Source: Oscheius onirici
Lineage: Eukaryota; Nematoda; Chromadorea; Rhabditida; Rhabditidae
Direction of reading: 5' to 3'
DNA length: 64,000 nucleotides
Assembly (NCBI GenBank): GCA_932521025.1
Contig: OW051469.1
Location: forward strand, 4,228,398-4,292,397
Position numbers and translations under genes: made by a program. The notes below the pieces were generated by a model. The model worked only from the letters and a program-made list of their open reading frames with translations. It did not search any database and was not told the DNA's origin. Positions 11,954-27,742 of the stretch are shown here, in pieces. The number at the start of each line of letters is the position of its first letter. The stretch's first letter is position 1.

Positions 11954-14473
11954 ATGTTAGCACTTCTGTTTGGGCTCCTAGTGAGCTCGTCCGAAGCAGC
12001 AAAAGTGCTCTTCTCTCCCTCGACTCTCTATCCAGTTCACAGTTACACAATGGGTCATTTGGCCAATGAACTGGCCACCAGAGGACACGAAGTGACCTGG
12101 CTAGAATACGGGCCCGCTCAATCGAAGGCAGTTCTACACAAATCTGTCACAAGAAAACATCTCCCGGCACATTTTGACAACTGGGAAATGAACAGCCTGT
12201 ATCTGTATAGGAATCATTCGATCAACGAACTGGTAGCATTTTGCTATTTTTCCTTATTTTGGTGGTTTAGGTCTGGGAGTACGACTTTGACTGGCCCAAC
12301 GAGCAGATTACTGGCTGGATAGCTGGAATCAGGCTGTGTGACAGAATGCTAGACAGACATAAGGAGATGTTCGACAAGCTGGTAGCTCAGGAATTTGATA
12401 CAGTAGTTGTCGATGATCTCTACAATCCGTGTGGTCTTCTTCTGGCTGGATTGAAGGGTGAGTACTATCAGTCTGTCGCTCTATTATCCTTTTCCAGGTT
12501 CGGTTTTCGTCTACTGGAGCATGACAGGTCTCCGTCCAGAATCAGCTTGGGCCAACCAGAGCCCCCATCCTCCCAGCTACCTTCCAACTCCTGGAACCAA
12601 ACTGACCGAGGATCTCAACTTTGCTACCCGAACCTACAATCTGGTTTCATACCTTCGAGAGCTCTATCACCATCAACACATCGTTCACAACAGAATCGAC
12701 GCTGTTTTCCAGGTCTTTATTTCTTCTGTTTCTTGTGAACAAACATTCCAGAAGCACTACCCAGGGGCTCCATCGGCCTTCGATTTGGAGAGAAACGCCT
12801 CGATCAATTTTGTCAACACTCCTCCGATCTATGACTTTGCTCGTCCCTTCATGCCTCGAGTTAATTTCGTCGGTGGACTCCATTGTCGCAATGCCACGCA
12901 ACTTCCTTCAGTCAGTTTTTTTCAAACCTTTCGCTATAAAACTTTCACAGAATTTGGCCAAATTTGTGGACGGAGCTGATGAAGAGCACGGCTTTGTTGT
13001 CATTTCTGGCGGCTTCTCTGTTCAATGGGAGTACTCTCCACTTCATATTCGGGTAAGAAAACAACATATTTTTTTATATTTTCAATCCCTTTAGCACGCC
13101 TTCCAAGATGCTATGAAAGCTCACCCAAAGACCCGATTCATCTGGCAGAACAAGAGAGGCTATGTTGAGCTACCTTCTAATGGAATGACTGCTGACTGGC
13201 TTCCACTTCAAGATTTATTGGGTAAAAGTGAAACTTTGTTTCCATTTTACTTTTTTTAGGTCACAAAAAGTGTAAAGCCCACATTACGCATGGTGGACTG
13301 AACAGTTTGATCGAGTCTGTATGGCACGGCGTCCCGGTTATCGGCTTTCCTTTGACCGTTCGAGGCAAGTTTTTTTTTCAAATCTTTGATGATAACAAAC
13401 AACGGTTTTTATGATACGTAGAGTCCCTTTTCAACTTGTCAAAAACCAGAATTTTTAGAGTAACTACTGCAGTTAATTGTAGTTATTTTCTAACTAGAAA
13501 TTCAACAAATATTAATTAGTAGCAAGCTCTGCAACTAAAAACGTTACTGTAATTAGTGGTTGACAGTTGTTTATTCGGTATTCAAGGTAGTTCACCTGAC
13601 CGAGATCACATTCGAAGAGTAGAGGGGTCTTATGGCTGACAGTAAAGGTAGAAATGAACACAAACTATGTCCGACACTCACTCGCTTCCCTTGTCAGTCG
13701 TTGAGGCATGCGCGATATAGAATGAGTAGAAGTGAGACTCCAGTGAGGCTGAACTACGGACGGTATGGGTCATGTAATAATCAAAACATAATCGAATAGA
13801 TAGAACGAGGCTCAGTCGAACGAGGTTCACTGTTTGACTCAGAAAGCCAAGCACACAGAGATAAGATACAGAAGGGGCCTAATATGTTAGGGCGCAATTA
13901 ATCTCGCCGATGGAGAGTGATATTGAACCAATATCTGTGAACAAAATGAGAAAGTCAAGAAAAATTCTAGAAGTTTCTAGATTTTAACCATTTCCAGGCT
14001 ACGACAACCTGCTCCGACTGACTCACCGCGGAGTGGGAGTTCTCTTAACAAAGTACAACCTGACTACCGAAACATTGTCCGATGCCCTGACCGAGATTCA
14101 GAAAGAAAAATACAAGTCGGAGATGTTGGTCTTCCAAGATATGGTTCGAGATGTTCCTTACACCGAATTGAACCATGCTGCTTTTTGGATTGAGTTCATT
14201 GAGCGACACCATGAGGTTTGTCTCTTTTCCATGTCAATTTCAAACAAAGTACAGATTCCTCATGCTCGCTCCGGAGCCGACAAACTGAACGTGCTGCAGT
14301 ATTTCCTTGTGGACGTGATAGCTTTCATGGTCTCTGTTCTGGCCATCTGTGTAGCGATCATAGTCTTCGTGGTGAAGACGACGTTCCGAATTTTTTTTGC
14401 CTTGGTCGGAAGAGTCTTTGGCGGCAGGACACAGCCTGCTCCGAAAGTGTCAAAATCGAAGAAGAAAAATTAA
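11954..14473 (+). CDS. UDP-glucuronosyltransferase
   Basis: ER membrane enzyme that transfers a sugar from UDP-sugar to lipophilic substrates (detoxification). ATG 11954 follows a TTTTTTAG acceptor by two bases and opens the signal peptide [15 protein letters not shown]. Nine or so exons read in phase. The N-terminal half is the acceptor-binding domain ([20 protein letters not shown]). The C-terminal half has the donor-binding signature [20 protein letters not shown] followed by IGFPL and YDNLLRL. A transmembrane segment ([20 protein letters not shown]) precedes a lysine-rich tail ending KKKN, a KKXX ER-retrieval signal. The signature is split by a ~630-bp intron with a GC donor (GAG/gcaagt at 13364). 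AATAAA lies just after the stop. Length is about 520 residues, normal for the family. Confidence 0.93.
13364..13996 (+). other. Long GC-AG intron of the UGT gene
   Basis: All other introns in this gene are about 40 nt. This one is ~633 nt, starts GCAAGT and ends TTTCCAG. It falls within the nucleotide-sugar-binding signature, between codons for IGFPLTVR and GYDN. Its middle (13590-13930) has higher GC than typical introns here and may be an old insertion; I recognise no element in it. Confidence 0.7.
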
Positions 14474-16669
14474 TAGACGGGTAGCTAATAAAGAGATTGA
14501 AACAGTCTGAATGAGCAGAACACTTAATCGTGCTTCCGGCTACTGGTCAGAGCGGCATAATTCTTCTCTCGATCATTTTCACGCTCCATTGACAGCCAAA
14601 AGGCTTATCCTACTATTCGTGCTCAGATGGCGGCAATTGCTCCCATACACTCTCACGTCAGTTCTTTCTTTTTTTTCTGATTCAACTCGTATCTCCACCA
14701 TCGTCAAGCTAATCGCACTTCTTCCACTTGAACATGAATTCGCATGCATTCTCGAGTGCTCCTCTCGCTCCACGTCCACTCTCACTTCGTCCGAATCATT
14801 TTTAGTCCCGTTTACGACAGACAGATGAGACCTTTTGATTCAAATCGTTCTGACAACAACCCTATTTTCTCTTCCAATGGCTTCCGTTTTGACAGCTCTG
14901 AGCCTAATGGCACCTTCTGTTTGAGAGCTCGCTAATAGATTATTTTGGAAAGACACCCAGCCTTCTAGTCTACTGATCTCCAGATGTTTTATGACGGTAG
15001 TTTGAGAGTTTCTTCTGTGACTCTGTTTATCCAGACGAGAGAACTAGGATCCTTTGGTCTCTCCTTCAGACTTTTTTCTCCATAAGGTTTGCAACGCCCT
15101 TCCAGGGCTAAAGTTACCTACTATCCCCCCCACTTTTTCCTTCGCCTGAACCACTTGAAAACTGTTTCTGCATGGGAACTACCAAAATCAGAAGCAAAGT
15201 CTTCGCACTTGTTTGTCTCCCAATAGTGACTTGTCTAAACTTGTTACACTAACTCCTTTCTCGCGCACAAATTGTTCCATTTTGATTGCCAATTAAAGCT
15301 TCCGACAGACAAACAGCCAGACAGAGACCTGGGAGCATTTTAAAATAGATTAGAAAACATTTGTATATGACAAGTCCGTCTTCCTGCATGCAAAGGAACA
15401 ATTCTCCCAGACTCTCATCCTCTCATTTCCGAAACTCGATGCCGAATTTCCAATTGCCGGTTTCAGATGTCAGCCCTGCGTCAAACTTAGACTCCTGTCA
15501 AATGGTGAGTGTCTTAATTACCTCCTACGGTGGAAGTCCATCTGGAGACATCATTTCCCGCCCAAATGTCTCTCTTCCATGCCAAACATTCACGACTACT
15601 TCCTCTCTTCCCCAATAAAAGCCCTCTACCGATATTAATAAGCTCCGACGTGTGTCTGAGGTCCTACTCGCTCTTAAAACTTTTCATTTTCCCTCGGGCT
15701 ATTCGGGAGCTCTGCGGCTCCCTTTTCCCCGCTTTGTGTTCAATCAACATATTGCAGAGATTATCCAGCAGCCGGAAATGTGTAGTAAACATGATCGTGA
15801 TCTGAACAACTTTAGAGATTCCTTTTTTGTTGACTTTGTTTCCGTAATATACAATGTTTTGAGAGAAACAGACCCACTTGAGTCGAGGAGAAACTATTCC
15901 AAGACAGTTGACACAAAACCCAGACGATCAACTTTACAAAGAGCATCCACTTTTTTTTATAAAGTTTGCTCCCAAATCTGTGTGTGTCTGAAGCCCTAAT
16001 TGACAATAAAGAGGTTTGTGAAGATCCGATGAAAATTGTTGTTTTGTGTTGTTTTTGGGAAAGTTTCTTTGAAAACTCAAAGCAATTAGTCAGTTCTGGA
16101 ATAAAACTGCTAGGGGAACATTGCTGAAGTCAGGGTAGATCAGCTGCGGTGACCTTCAAAGAAGGGGATAGAATTCATGGGACGGGACGAAACAGTGAGA
16201 CAGATTGTAAAATTTTTGCAAAAGAAGGGGAAATCTCCACTCGTTATTTTTTCACGTGAAACCATTTATATTGTCAATCGCCACAACATAGCTTCTAATC
16301 CGATTTGCAACTTGAATACGAGAACAATCGCTCCGTCGTGGTTGATTACTTAATCAAGTCATTCAAGTTCACCCAACACACTATTACATTGTCTACTTCC
16401 TTTTGTTTTTACGAATTGAAGACAAAGTCAAGAGAAAAGTATAGACTTTTTCGATGAAATATGACCACCCAAGGTTTCGATTATTCACCTTGCACCTGCT
16501 CCCACTCTGTTTCAATTATCCTCTTTTTATCGCTTTAATATCCAGCTGGGATTACATTAGAAAAACAAACAAAAAGCTGACCCATCACCGCAATCCTCTC
16601 GCACCGGGGATTAGGCAAAGGGCCCTCTCTTTTGCTCTTCTTTCGGGAACTTATACTCTCCACTTTCAG
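14474..16669. other. Intergenic, no gene recognised
   Basis: 2.2 kb between UGT and the carbonic-anhydrase-related gene, both plus strand. The first part holds the UGT 3' end signal (AATAAA at 14487). The rest is pyrimidine-rich on the plus strand. Several short frames lack splice or start support. Confidence 0.5.
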
Positions 16670-19600
16670 ATGTTCCTCTGGCGTCTTATCTTCGTCTTTG
16701 TTGGATGGATCGAGACGACTTCGGCTCTCTTTCCGTGGACATATGATGTGGATGCTTTTGGAGGTGAGTGTGGATGGAAGAGTGTCTGGAGTGAGAGAGA
16801 AACACTTGTAGCCAATGAGAATTTTAAACTGTCAAAGCTGTGGCCATATAATGTTAGGAGAGAGTAAAGGACTATATTTTTTTCAACAGTGAAATTATAT
16901 ATTTCCTAGGACAAGCACATTAGATTTTTCGAATATTCTTTTCGATCGTTTCGAAGTTCTAGAACTAAATCTATGTATAAGGTTGCAGACCATCGAAAAT
17001 TTGAAAGTGCCTGTCTTACACCTGAACAATCGGAAAAATAGCCACAATGTTGTTAATGAACTAGTAGGTTTTTGTGCGTTTGAAGTCTGGGTTGTGGTCA
17101 CACCATGTTATGGAGTCTCTAACTGCGGAGTCTGCGGCCAAATCTAGCTCTGTAAAAAAAATCTCCTTTCTCAATTAGAGAGTTTGAAACAACAATATTT
17201 CCCATCAATATGAACTCGATCAGCTGTACTAGAAGCCCTAGTTTCTAATTGAAACTCGTTTACAAAGCCGTTCACGAGGAGAGAGCAGTAAAGAGGGCGA
17301 GAGGAAGACTGCCTAATCCGTTCGTTTCCTGTCCCCCTCGTTTCGTGGAATCTCTCATGTACCTTTTGCACAAGAGGGTGTCTCTCTCCCCGTGTCAATC
17401 TAATTTCGGACTCATTCTCCCATCGACTTCAAAAACAGAATTTGATTCTCTCAGTCTCAAGAGAGAAAATCCTCTCAAAACTTTTTCTCCCAAATCCTCT
17501 CCTCCTCCTCCCGCTCGTACATTAAGTGTTTCCCTCGGCTCCTTTCCCGTCTCGCATCCATCTAGAGTCAATTAATTATGGACTACCTTATTTACGAAGC
17601 CTCGCCTATTATCGCCATAGGTCTCTTCCTCTCTTTCTTCTCAATCACCCTCAATTTGAGGACAATTTGTTGCGGATCCCCTAGTTTCGGTGTATGTGAG
17701 CGTAATAGCCACACTCCCAAAGTGTTCTCCCATAACTGGCGTCGTTAGAGACAGAAAGTGGCTCTCTTCTCGAATAGCAGTCTTTTCTCGTATTATTCAC
17801 CCACTTGTCTACAACTTACTCAACTTTGATCACCTCTATTTTTGACACCCGTTGCTAATAGGAATACGGTCAGAAGAAACTTGGGATCATGTTACCACTG
17901 TATCTGACCAGTAATACACTTTTTGATCCCCATTTGAGCACTTTTGAACCAGAAATCTGCAAAACGTTAAGCAAAAGGAGTTTTTTTTCATATTAGATGA
18001 GCTGGTTTTTCTGGCTAAGAGGTCAGATGTGGAGTCGTGAGAACGCTCTCTCCCTCTCTCACTACTTCCAAGAACTGAATCAAACATTAGGCTAGAAGTT
18101 ATTTTGTGCAAATGAATGCTGGATATTGCCAGAAAATTGCTAATTTAACAAACAAAACAGCTTTACTAATAATATTGGAAGGAAGGCACAGCTCCGTTTT
18201 CCAGAACTATACAAAAGCTTTAAAAGATTGAGACGGCAAAAAAAGCTTACGACACCCGGGATTCCCAAGCCGTCTCCGATCCAAGTACTAACCGGGCCCA
18301 ACGTTGCTTGACTTGCCAGATCGGACGGGATGGCGTACTTTCAACGTGGTGTGGCCGTAAGCACTCTGTAAAAATCATGCTCCAATCTCATTCCTGTTGC
18401 CCCTCTATACTTTCTCAGTCGAAACAACTTTCCCATCCGAGTCAGCAGAGTTACCCGTCAGAAAATGAGATTCGAAGCTCCCACGGAGCACAACCAAATC
18501 GGCCATAATTGTGCTAATTAGATGAGCCGCACGCCGGACTGATGTGAGTCAGTTTTCTCCAGTCCTAATAGTCTCTTTGTTCCGTCATGAATATTCATAG
18601 GCCGGACTCTAAAAACCCTTACTCTTGGTCTATTACTTCCTCCCCTTTGTTCTCCTGGCCAGGTTCACGACCACTAGTTGGTCTCTAACATCTCCTCCTG
18701 ATTACCCACACCACTTTTCCCACACGTACTCTCAGAATATTCCACTCGCTCTTCTCGTAGTTTCCCCAGTGAGAGATCAGTACAGAGTGGATGTGGCCAT
18801 GGCTGATGACAGCCTGCATCTATCCCTGCGTTACAGGACCCGAATTCTGGGGTCTCGTCCACAAAGAATGGAGGATGTGCACGGCGGGAATGCTCCAGAG
18901 TCCGATTAACATCGATCCCAAAAGTTTGCTGTATGATCCACATTTGACGTATGTACATGTGGATGATGCTCAGGTATGTCACAATTTTTCAACTGAAGAC
19001 AAATCTGTTTAGGTAGAAGCATCATTTGAGAACATCGGACAGTTACCTATACTCACACTGAACGATACGAAAATGTCTGTGAACATCACGGGAGGACCGG
19101 CATTTCCTTATAAATATAGATTGGAACAGGTTGGTCCGTCTCAGTTGTTCTTAGCTTTGAATTTCAGGTAATCATCCACTTTGGACGGGTCGACGACGGT
19201 GAAAAAGGATCTGAGCATACAGTTGATCGAGTACGGTTTCCGGCAGAGGTTCGAGTGTTAACTAAACTTTACTCTCCTAATTCAGATCCAACTCCTAGCC
19301 TACAACGTGGATCTCTATCAGAATTTTACACAAGCAATGACACAACCACGCGGTCTCCTAGCAATATCGGTCATTGTGGATATGGGTAGTCGGACGGAAG
19401 TGGAATTGAGGAGACTGACGGTGGCGTCACAGAGCATTACTTTCAAAGGTAAAAGGGATATATTAAGACAGAACAAACTCAGTTTAGGACAGAAGACGGC
19501 GATGAAGAGGCTGCGACCGTCGGCGTTGCTTCCGAGGACGACAAACTATGTCACCTACGACGGGTCTTTGACTTTTCCTGGCTGTCATGAGACTGTCACT

Positions 19601-20031
19601 TGGGTCATCATGAACAATCCCATTTATATCACGAGGGAGGATGTGAGTTCTTTACTTGAAAAAGACATAGAGAGACTGACAAAGACAGGCAGATAGAGAA
19701 ACAAAAAACCTTCTCTTTCAGCTCCAAATCTGGAACGAGCTCCAAAACTCGGAGACCAAACAAACTGAGCCCAGTTACATGGCCCCATCATATCGTCCCT
19801 TGAAGAGTCAGCATGGTAGACCTCTCAGAACCAACATCAACGCTGCGCCAAAAGTCTGTTTCTACAATACTTACAGTAACCCAAATTCAGCACATGGCAG
19901 CAGTTGTCTCTACTTGTTCGACCAATGTTTACACAGAACTGGGATACAGGGCGAATCCGAATAGAACGAGACTTTATCGGAGGGAAATCCCACAGTTTGA
20001 AAACTACTTTGATGGTCACGGCAGCCTTTAG
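16670..20031 (+). CDS. Carbonic-anhydrase-related protein, secreted, probably non-catalytic
   Basis: Alpha-carbonic-anhydrase fold, close to CARP X/XI and nematode cah-1/cah-2. Exon 1 (16670-16763) starts directly after TTTCAG and encodes the signal peptide MFLWRLIFVFVGWIETTSA. A 2.07-kb intron with 5S copy C follows, then short exons from 18837 with PEFWGLV, LQSPINIDP, GSEHTVDRVRFPAEIQLL, VTYDGSLTFPGCHETVTW. In active enzymes three histidines (94, 96, 119) hold zinc. Here the first strand reads VIIHFGR, and the ELH-x-VH position reads EIQLLAYN, so His119 is Gln and at least one more ligand is lost. The C-terminus has the CARP-like YRANP tail and two cysteines. Length is about 330 residues. 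Probably acts as an extracellular binding protein; inactivity is inferred from the missing ligands. Confidence 0.88.
18244..18362 (-). rRNA. 5S rRNA, copy C
   Basis: Full-length 119 nt with a T7 terminator run on its own strand. It lies in the long first intron of the carbonic-anhydrase-related gene, on the opposite strand. The conserved ~55-bp 5' flank found at copies A, E and F is absent. Confidence 0.92.
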
Positions 20032-20568
20032 ACATACTTTTTCACTTTGCTCATCTACCCTGTGCTTAGAGTTTACGGGTTCAATTCGCTTCAATAAATT
20101 AGTCTCTTTCAAAGGCCTTTGGACTTTTGAAAAGCAGTTTCGTAGCTTGATGCGTTTATGAGGGCAAGGGCTGACAATTTGCCTTATCTGCAAGAGAAAA
20201 CAATGTTCAAACTTTCAACGGTCAGCGGTCTGCGTCATGATGGACTACTTCACAGGTTTGCATATCTTATTTTTCATCGAAACGTGACAAGCACTACAAA
20301 ATCCTGCAAAGGTATTCTTTACAGTATACCTATACAGTTTTGTATATTAGAAAGAACCATACATCACGTTTGCAACAATCTAATAACGGGGGAAATGAAA
20401 TATTTAAACAATGCTCTTTTCCGGGATACAGAGCACAATGAAAACAGGACAGTTGGGGAATACCCTCTCTTTGTCTCTCTGTCTCTCTATTGGTTGAATA
20501 CTCTCTGTCCCCATGTCCCTCTGTCTATCCACTGTGATGTTATGTGTCTCTATGAATAAGTCTAGAGT
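20032..20568. other. Intergenic, 3' flank of the carbonic-anhydrase-related gene
   Basis: AATAAA at about 20093 is a likely poly(A) signal for the upstream plus-strand gene. The remainder shows no supported exon. Confidence 0.5.
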
Positions 20569-20742
20569 TCAAAAATGACGACTGAGCTTTATTTGAGCAG
20601 GCGCGAGCTCGTCCCAAACCCATATCAAAAGTTTCTTCCTCTCTATGTACTCTCGTACTGCCGCGGCCACATTGTAGCCTCTCTCCCGAAACGACCCTCC
20701 TACTACCCACGATTCCAGTACCAAAATCCGGTAGCACGTCAT
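20569..20742 (-). CDS. Unrecognised small ORF or terminal exon
   Basis: From ATG 20742 it encodes 57 residues starting MTCYRILVLESWVVGG and ending WDELAPAQIKLSRHF. The frame stays open upstream to about 20790. A good acceptor (TTACACAG) ends at 20748, so this could also be the last exon of a spliced gene whose earlier exons I cannot find; the intron would have to run into the promoter of the plus-strand receptor. Composition (amphipathic segments, aromatic and charged residues, no low complexity) looks coding. I do not recognise the family. Confidence 0.45.
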   Translation of the reverse strand: MTCYRILVLESWVVGGSFRERGYNVAAAVREYIERKKLLIWVWDELAPAQIKLSRHF

Positions 20743-20932
20743 TAATTCTGTGTAAGTTTGCTCATCGATATGGTGTGTCCTGTCGCCTCAATCGGCTTCC
20801 GTCCTATCTTATCGTCTTCTCGCTCTCAGGCACTACTCTATATGGCTAAGCTCTCCCTCTTGTCTTTCGTCCCTTTCTTTCCCGCCAGCCCAAAAAATTA
20901 TCCGAAGTAATAATGTAGGCTACGTTTTAGCG

Positions 20933-23749
20933 ATGGTTACACGATGTGAAGTCTGCGACTCACCCAGTGCCAACACTCTCCATTTCGGCGGCCGGACTTG
21001 CAAGGTGAGCCTCTGATAACCAATCAGCACATATAAAATGAAGTCTACATGATGTTTTGAGCCTTTTTTTTTAAAGAGCTTCGCAACAAAGTTCTAGTTC
21101 GTCCTGAAATCCGACTCTTTTCCGCCACTTCAATTACGGGTGGAAAGTTCACGTCTGGGCTTTTTCGATTCGCAAAATTCTATTTTAACGTTCATGGATC
21201 GTATTTCAAATTTGGAACAACAGCAGACTCTTGCAGTGGAACAGAGGCTTTCATCGAAACTTTTATTGATAAGCACTAATCTTTCCTCGAAACAAATTTG
21301 GTAGTTCGATAAGCAAAACACTTTACAATTAGAGTAAAGAAAAACTTTTCAAAATACTAGCAATAAATTATTGTAAGGTTCTTTTCAGAAAAAGTATAAA
21401 TTGTACCAATTAAATTCTAGTTTCAATACTGAGTTTTGCACTGACACAGCACCGTAATATACGCCAACTGCACTAGAGTGACTGGTCTGTGAAGAGTCAG
21501 GCCAGAACCTCTATCAAAAGCAGTATAGTCCTCTTTTCCCCACTCGTCTTTTCTGCCAGACAGTACCGTTACCATCCAAGATGTCACGGGTTTGTTTCGA
21601 CTTTCCATTCCTCGATATTTGTAGCGTATATTTTGTTCCTTGAACGAAATTTAACGTATACTTATTCATAGTCCTGTTTTAGGCATGCGCCGCCTTCTTC
21701 CGTCGAACAGTCTCCATGAGTATGGAGTACCAGTGCATAAATGGCGGTTTTGCCTCCTGTCGCATCCATCACGAGCTGAGGATGATCTGTAGACAATGTC
21801 GCTTTCTAAAATGCCTGAGAGCTGGAATGAAGAAAGAAAGTATGTTATTTTTTCGAGTTTCTTTTTATATTATATTTAGTGGTTCAAGCTAGAGGAGATC
21901 CTCGCTCTCCTAGAGACAAGAGTGTCAAGACGACAGACCCAAACTTCAAAGCGGATACAGTAGTCAAGACTGAACCAATGGACAGTTCACTGAGGTCTCC
22001 ATTCGAGTGTCCACCCAGTACTTCGGGTCCTTCTCCAGCTGGACCTTCTCCTGGTCCGAATGGAAGTTGGGGAGCTCCGAGTCCGATGAACTATTTTTGT
22101 AGAACGTCTTGTGAGTTTTTCACTCATTTTCGATGTACTCTTTGTCTCACTAATTCTCGGTCATATAGTCAGCAGAAAATGGGACAAAACTTCAATGGCG
22201 GGACCTATCGAGCTATTCGACCAAGAAACCGAGTTCCAGAATAGGGCAAAAATATCGAGAATATGATCAGCTTAGGTATTATTGAACGTTGTATGCGTGT
22301 CCATGGGACCCGCCACGAAATATTTTAAGAAAACTATGTTATGGAAATGTACTATTGAGCAACTATAGTCGTTACTTGAAACGCTGTGGTCAGAATTTTG
22401 AAAGCATGAATACATAAACTACTTTTTTTTTTCGTTTGAAAACAATGATCTCAAGACAAAATTACTGTTCTTCCAGCCATCGAATCGCAAGAAACAGAAG
22501 CCTGGCAGACATTGGACCAGTTCCTGAACATTGAAGCTTCCTTGAACGATCGGCGGCGGATCATGTATACCAATGCTCCAATAAGAGAAATTTTCAGCAA
22601 AATGTGCGACTGTGTGAGTTTGATATTTAATGTCTAATTAAAGGAGTATTTAGCCGTACAAGACAGAAGATCTGCGCCGGTTCGACTACAGAACCTATGC
22701 CGGATTTACCCGACACGATTTCATTATGATCTACGATTACTGTAGGTCGATTCCCGGGTTTTCTGATCTCAGTCTCAATGACAAGGTTTGTCAATACTCT
22801 TTTTATTTAAAATTTTTTTCCAGACCGTTCTCTACAGGTCAACCTGTGCCGTCGACTGCATGATAATCTCGGCCTGGTACACGCATAAACTAGGAAAATC
22901 CAAGAACCATTTGGTTATTTTCAACGGCGAATACTTACCGATGGACCCTCTCCCCGTTACTGGAATGGAACCGGGAGCTGACAAGTTGTTTGACGAAAAA
23001 TCTGACTTTGAAAGTTACAAGTGAGAACCCTTTATAAGTTTTCCATTAACAAAAACTTTAGAAATATAATGCCGATCAAGGTTCGACAATGGCTCAGTCT
23101 TGCTCTGCCACTTTGCCGCTTGGAGATGACTTTCGAAGAGTACTGCCTGATCAAGTTCTTGACCATCTGGCACTTTAGTAAGTTGCTTTGCAAACATTTT
23201 TTTCATGTTTGAAAACCTACATTCTCGTTAGGCCACTTTTGTTAGTCGACAATTTAGACAGTTAGGCGGTTCGACTTTTCTATCACTTACTGATTGCTTG
23301 AGTAAGCTGGTAATGACACAGACTCGACAATTAAACGGCTTGGTATTTAACTTGATCGGTCACAGACTCCACAGTTAGACAATTCTTTTGTTTTCATCAA
23401 TGCCACAGACAACAGTTAAAATCTTACTGTTTTCGTGTGGCCACAGACTAGACAGTTCTATCGTCTTACGGAAAAATATCTTTCAGGCTACTACCACCTA
23501 TCAGAACTGGGCAAAGTCGTCTGCGAAGCTCAAAGAGATCAAGCTCTCCGTGCCCTGCATCACTTCTGCCACGAGAGTTCACAGTACCCGGCCCAACGAA
23601 TCGGAGAACTGCTGATGTCAATGAGCTGTGTTCTCGAACAAGTCCATGAACTGACCAATTCCATAGTTCTCGTGACCTTTTTCGACATTATCCACATGGA
23701 CAAGCACATTCCGGAAATTTTGAATCAGGGCTACGATGCCGAGCATTAA
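20933..23749 (+). CDS. Nuclear hormone receptor (nematode, CKACAAFF P-box)
   Basis: Eight exons: 20933-21004, 21683-21839, 21880-22110, 22477-22613, 22654-22785, 22824-23020, 23062-23177 and 23487-23749, in phase, 434 residues. The ATG lies two bases after a TTTTAG acceptor. The zinc-finger domain opens at residue 5 (CEVCDSP), with P-box CKACAAFFRR typical of nematode-specific receptors, then CRQCRFLKCLRAGM. A proline/serine-rich linker (PSTSGPSPAGPSPGPNGSW) leads to the ligand-binding domain: SIPGFSDLSLNDKTVLYRST, then helix-7 to 11 text, ending in an AF-2-like segment VTFFDIIHMDKHIPEILNQ. The long second half of intron 3 and the 0.3-kb intron 7 carry no exon. Intron 7 has an irregular repeat also seen at the right end of the window. 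Function and ligand unknown. Confidence 0.92.
23245..23462. repeat. Irregular repeat, CACAGACTCGACAGTTAGACA-like
   Basis: About five degenerate copies spaced roughly 40 bp apart within the last intron of the plus-strand nuclear receptor, at about 23245, 23317, 23360, 23403 and 23441. Related copies occur at 63661-63780. Confidence 0.6.
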
Positions 23750-24015
23750 AAGTGTCGTTTTTTATTGTGTGCATTGAAAGTTAAGAGTAACCAGTGTACA
23801 AGGCGCAAAATAAGCTAGATGATTGAGGACTTCATAGAAGTCGAGGGTTGGCTCTTTTCAAGAGAGACTGAGTCACAACAGCGAAAAGTAGAAATGTCCA
23901 AACTCGTCGTGGAAGGGGATCACAAGAACTCGAGTCAAAGATATGCCAGTTGGGGGTTATCATGCTACTTCGAAGAGAGAAATGTAGAGCTCAAAATGCA
24001 ATTTTCCTGGCACGG

Positions 24016-27742
<3,727 letters not shown>

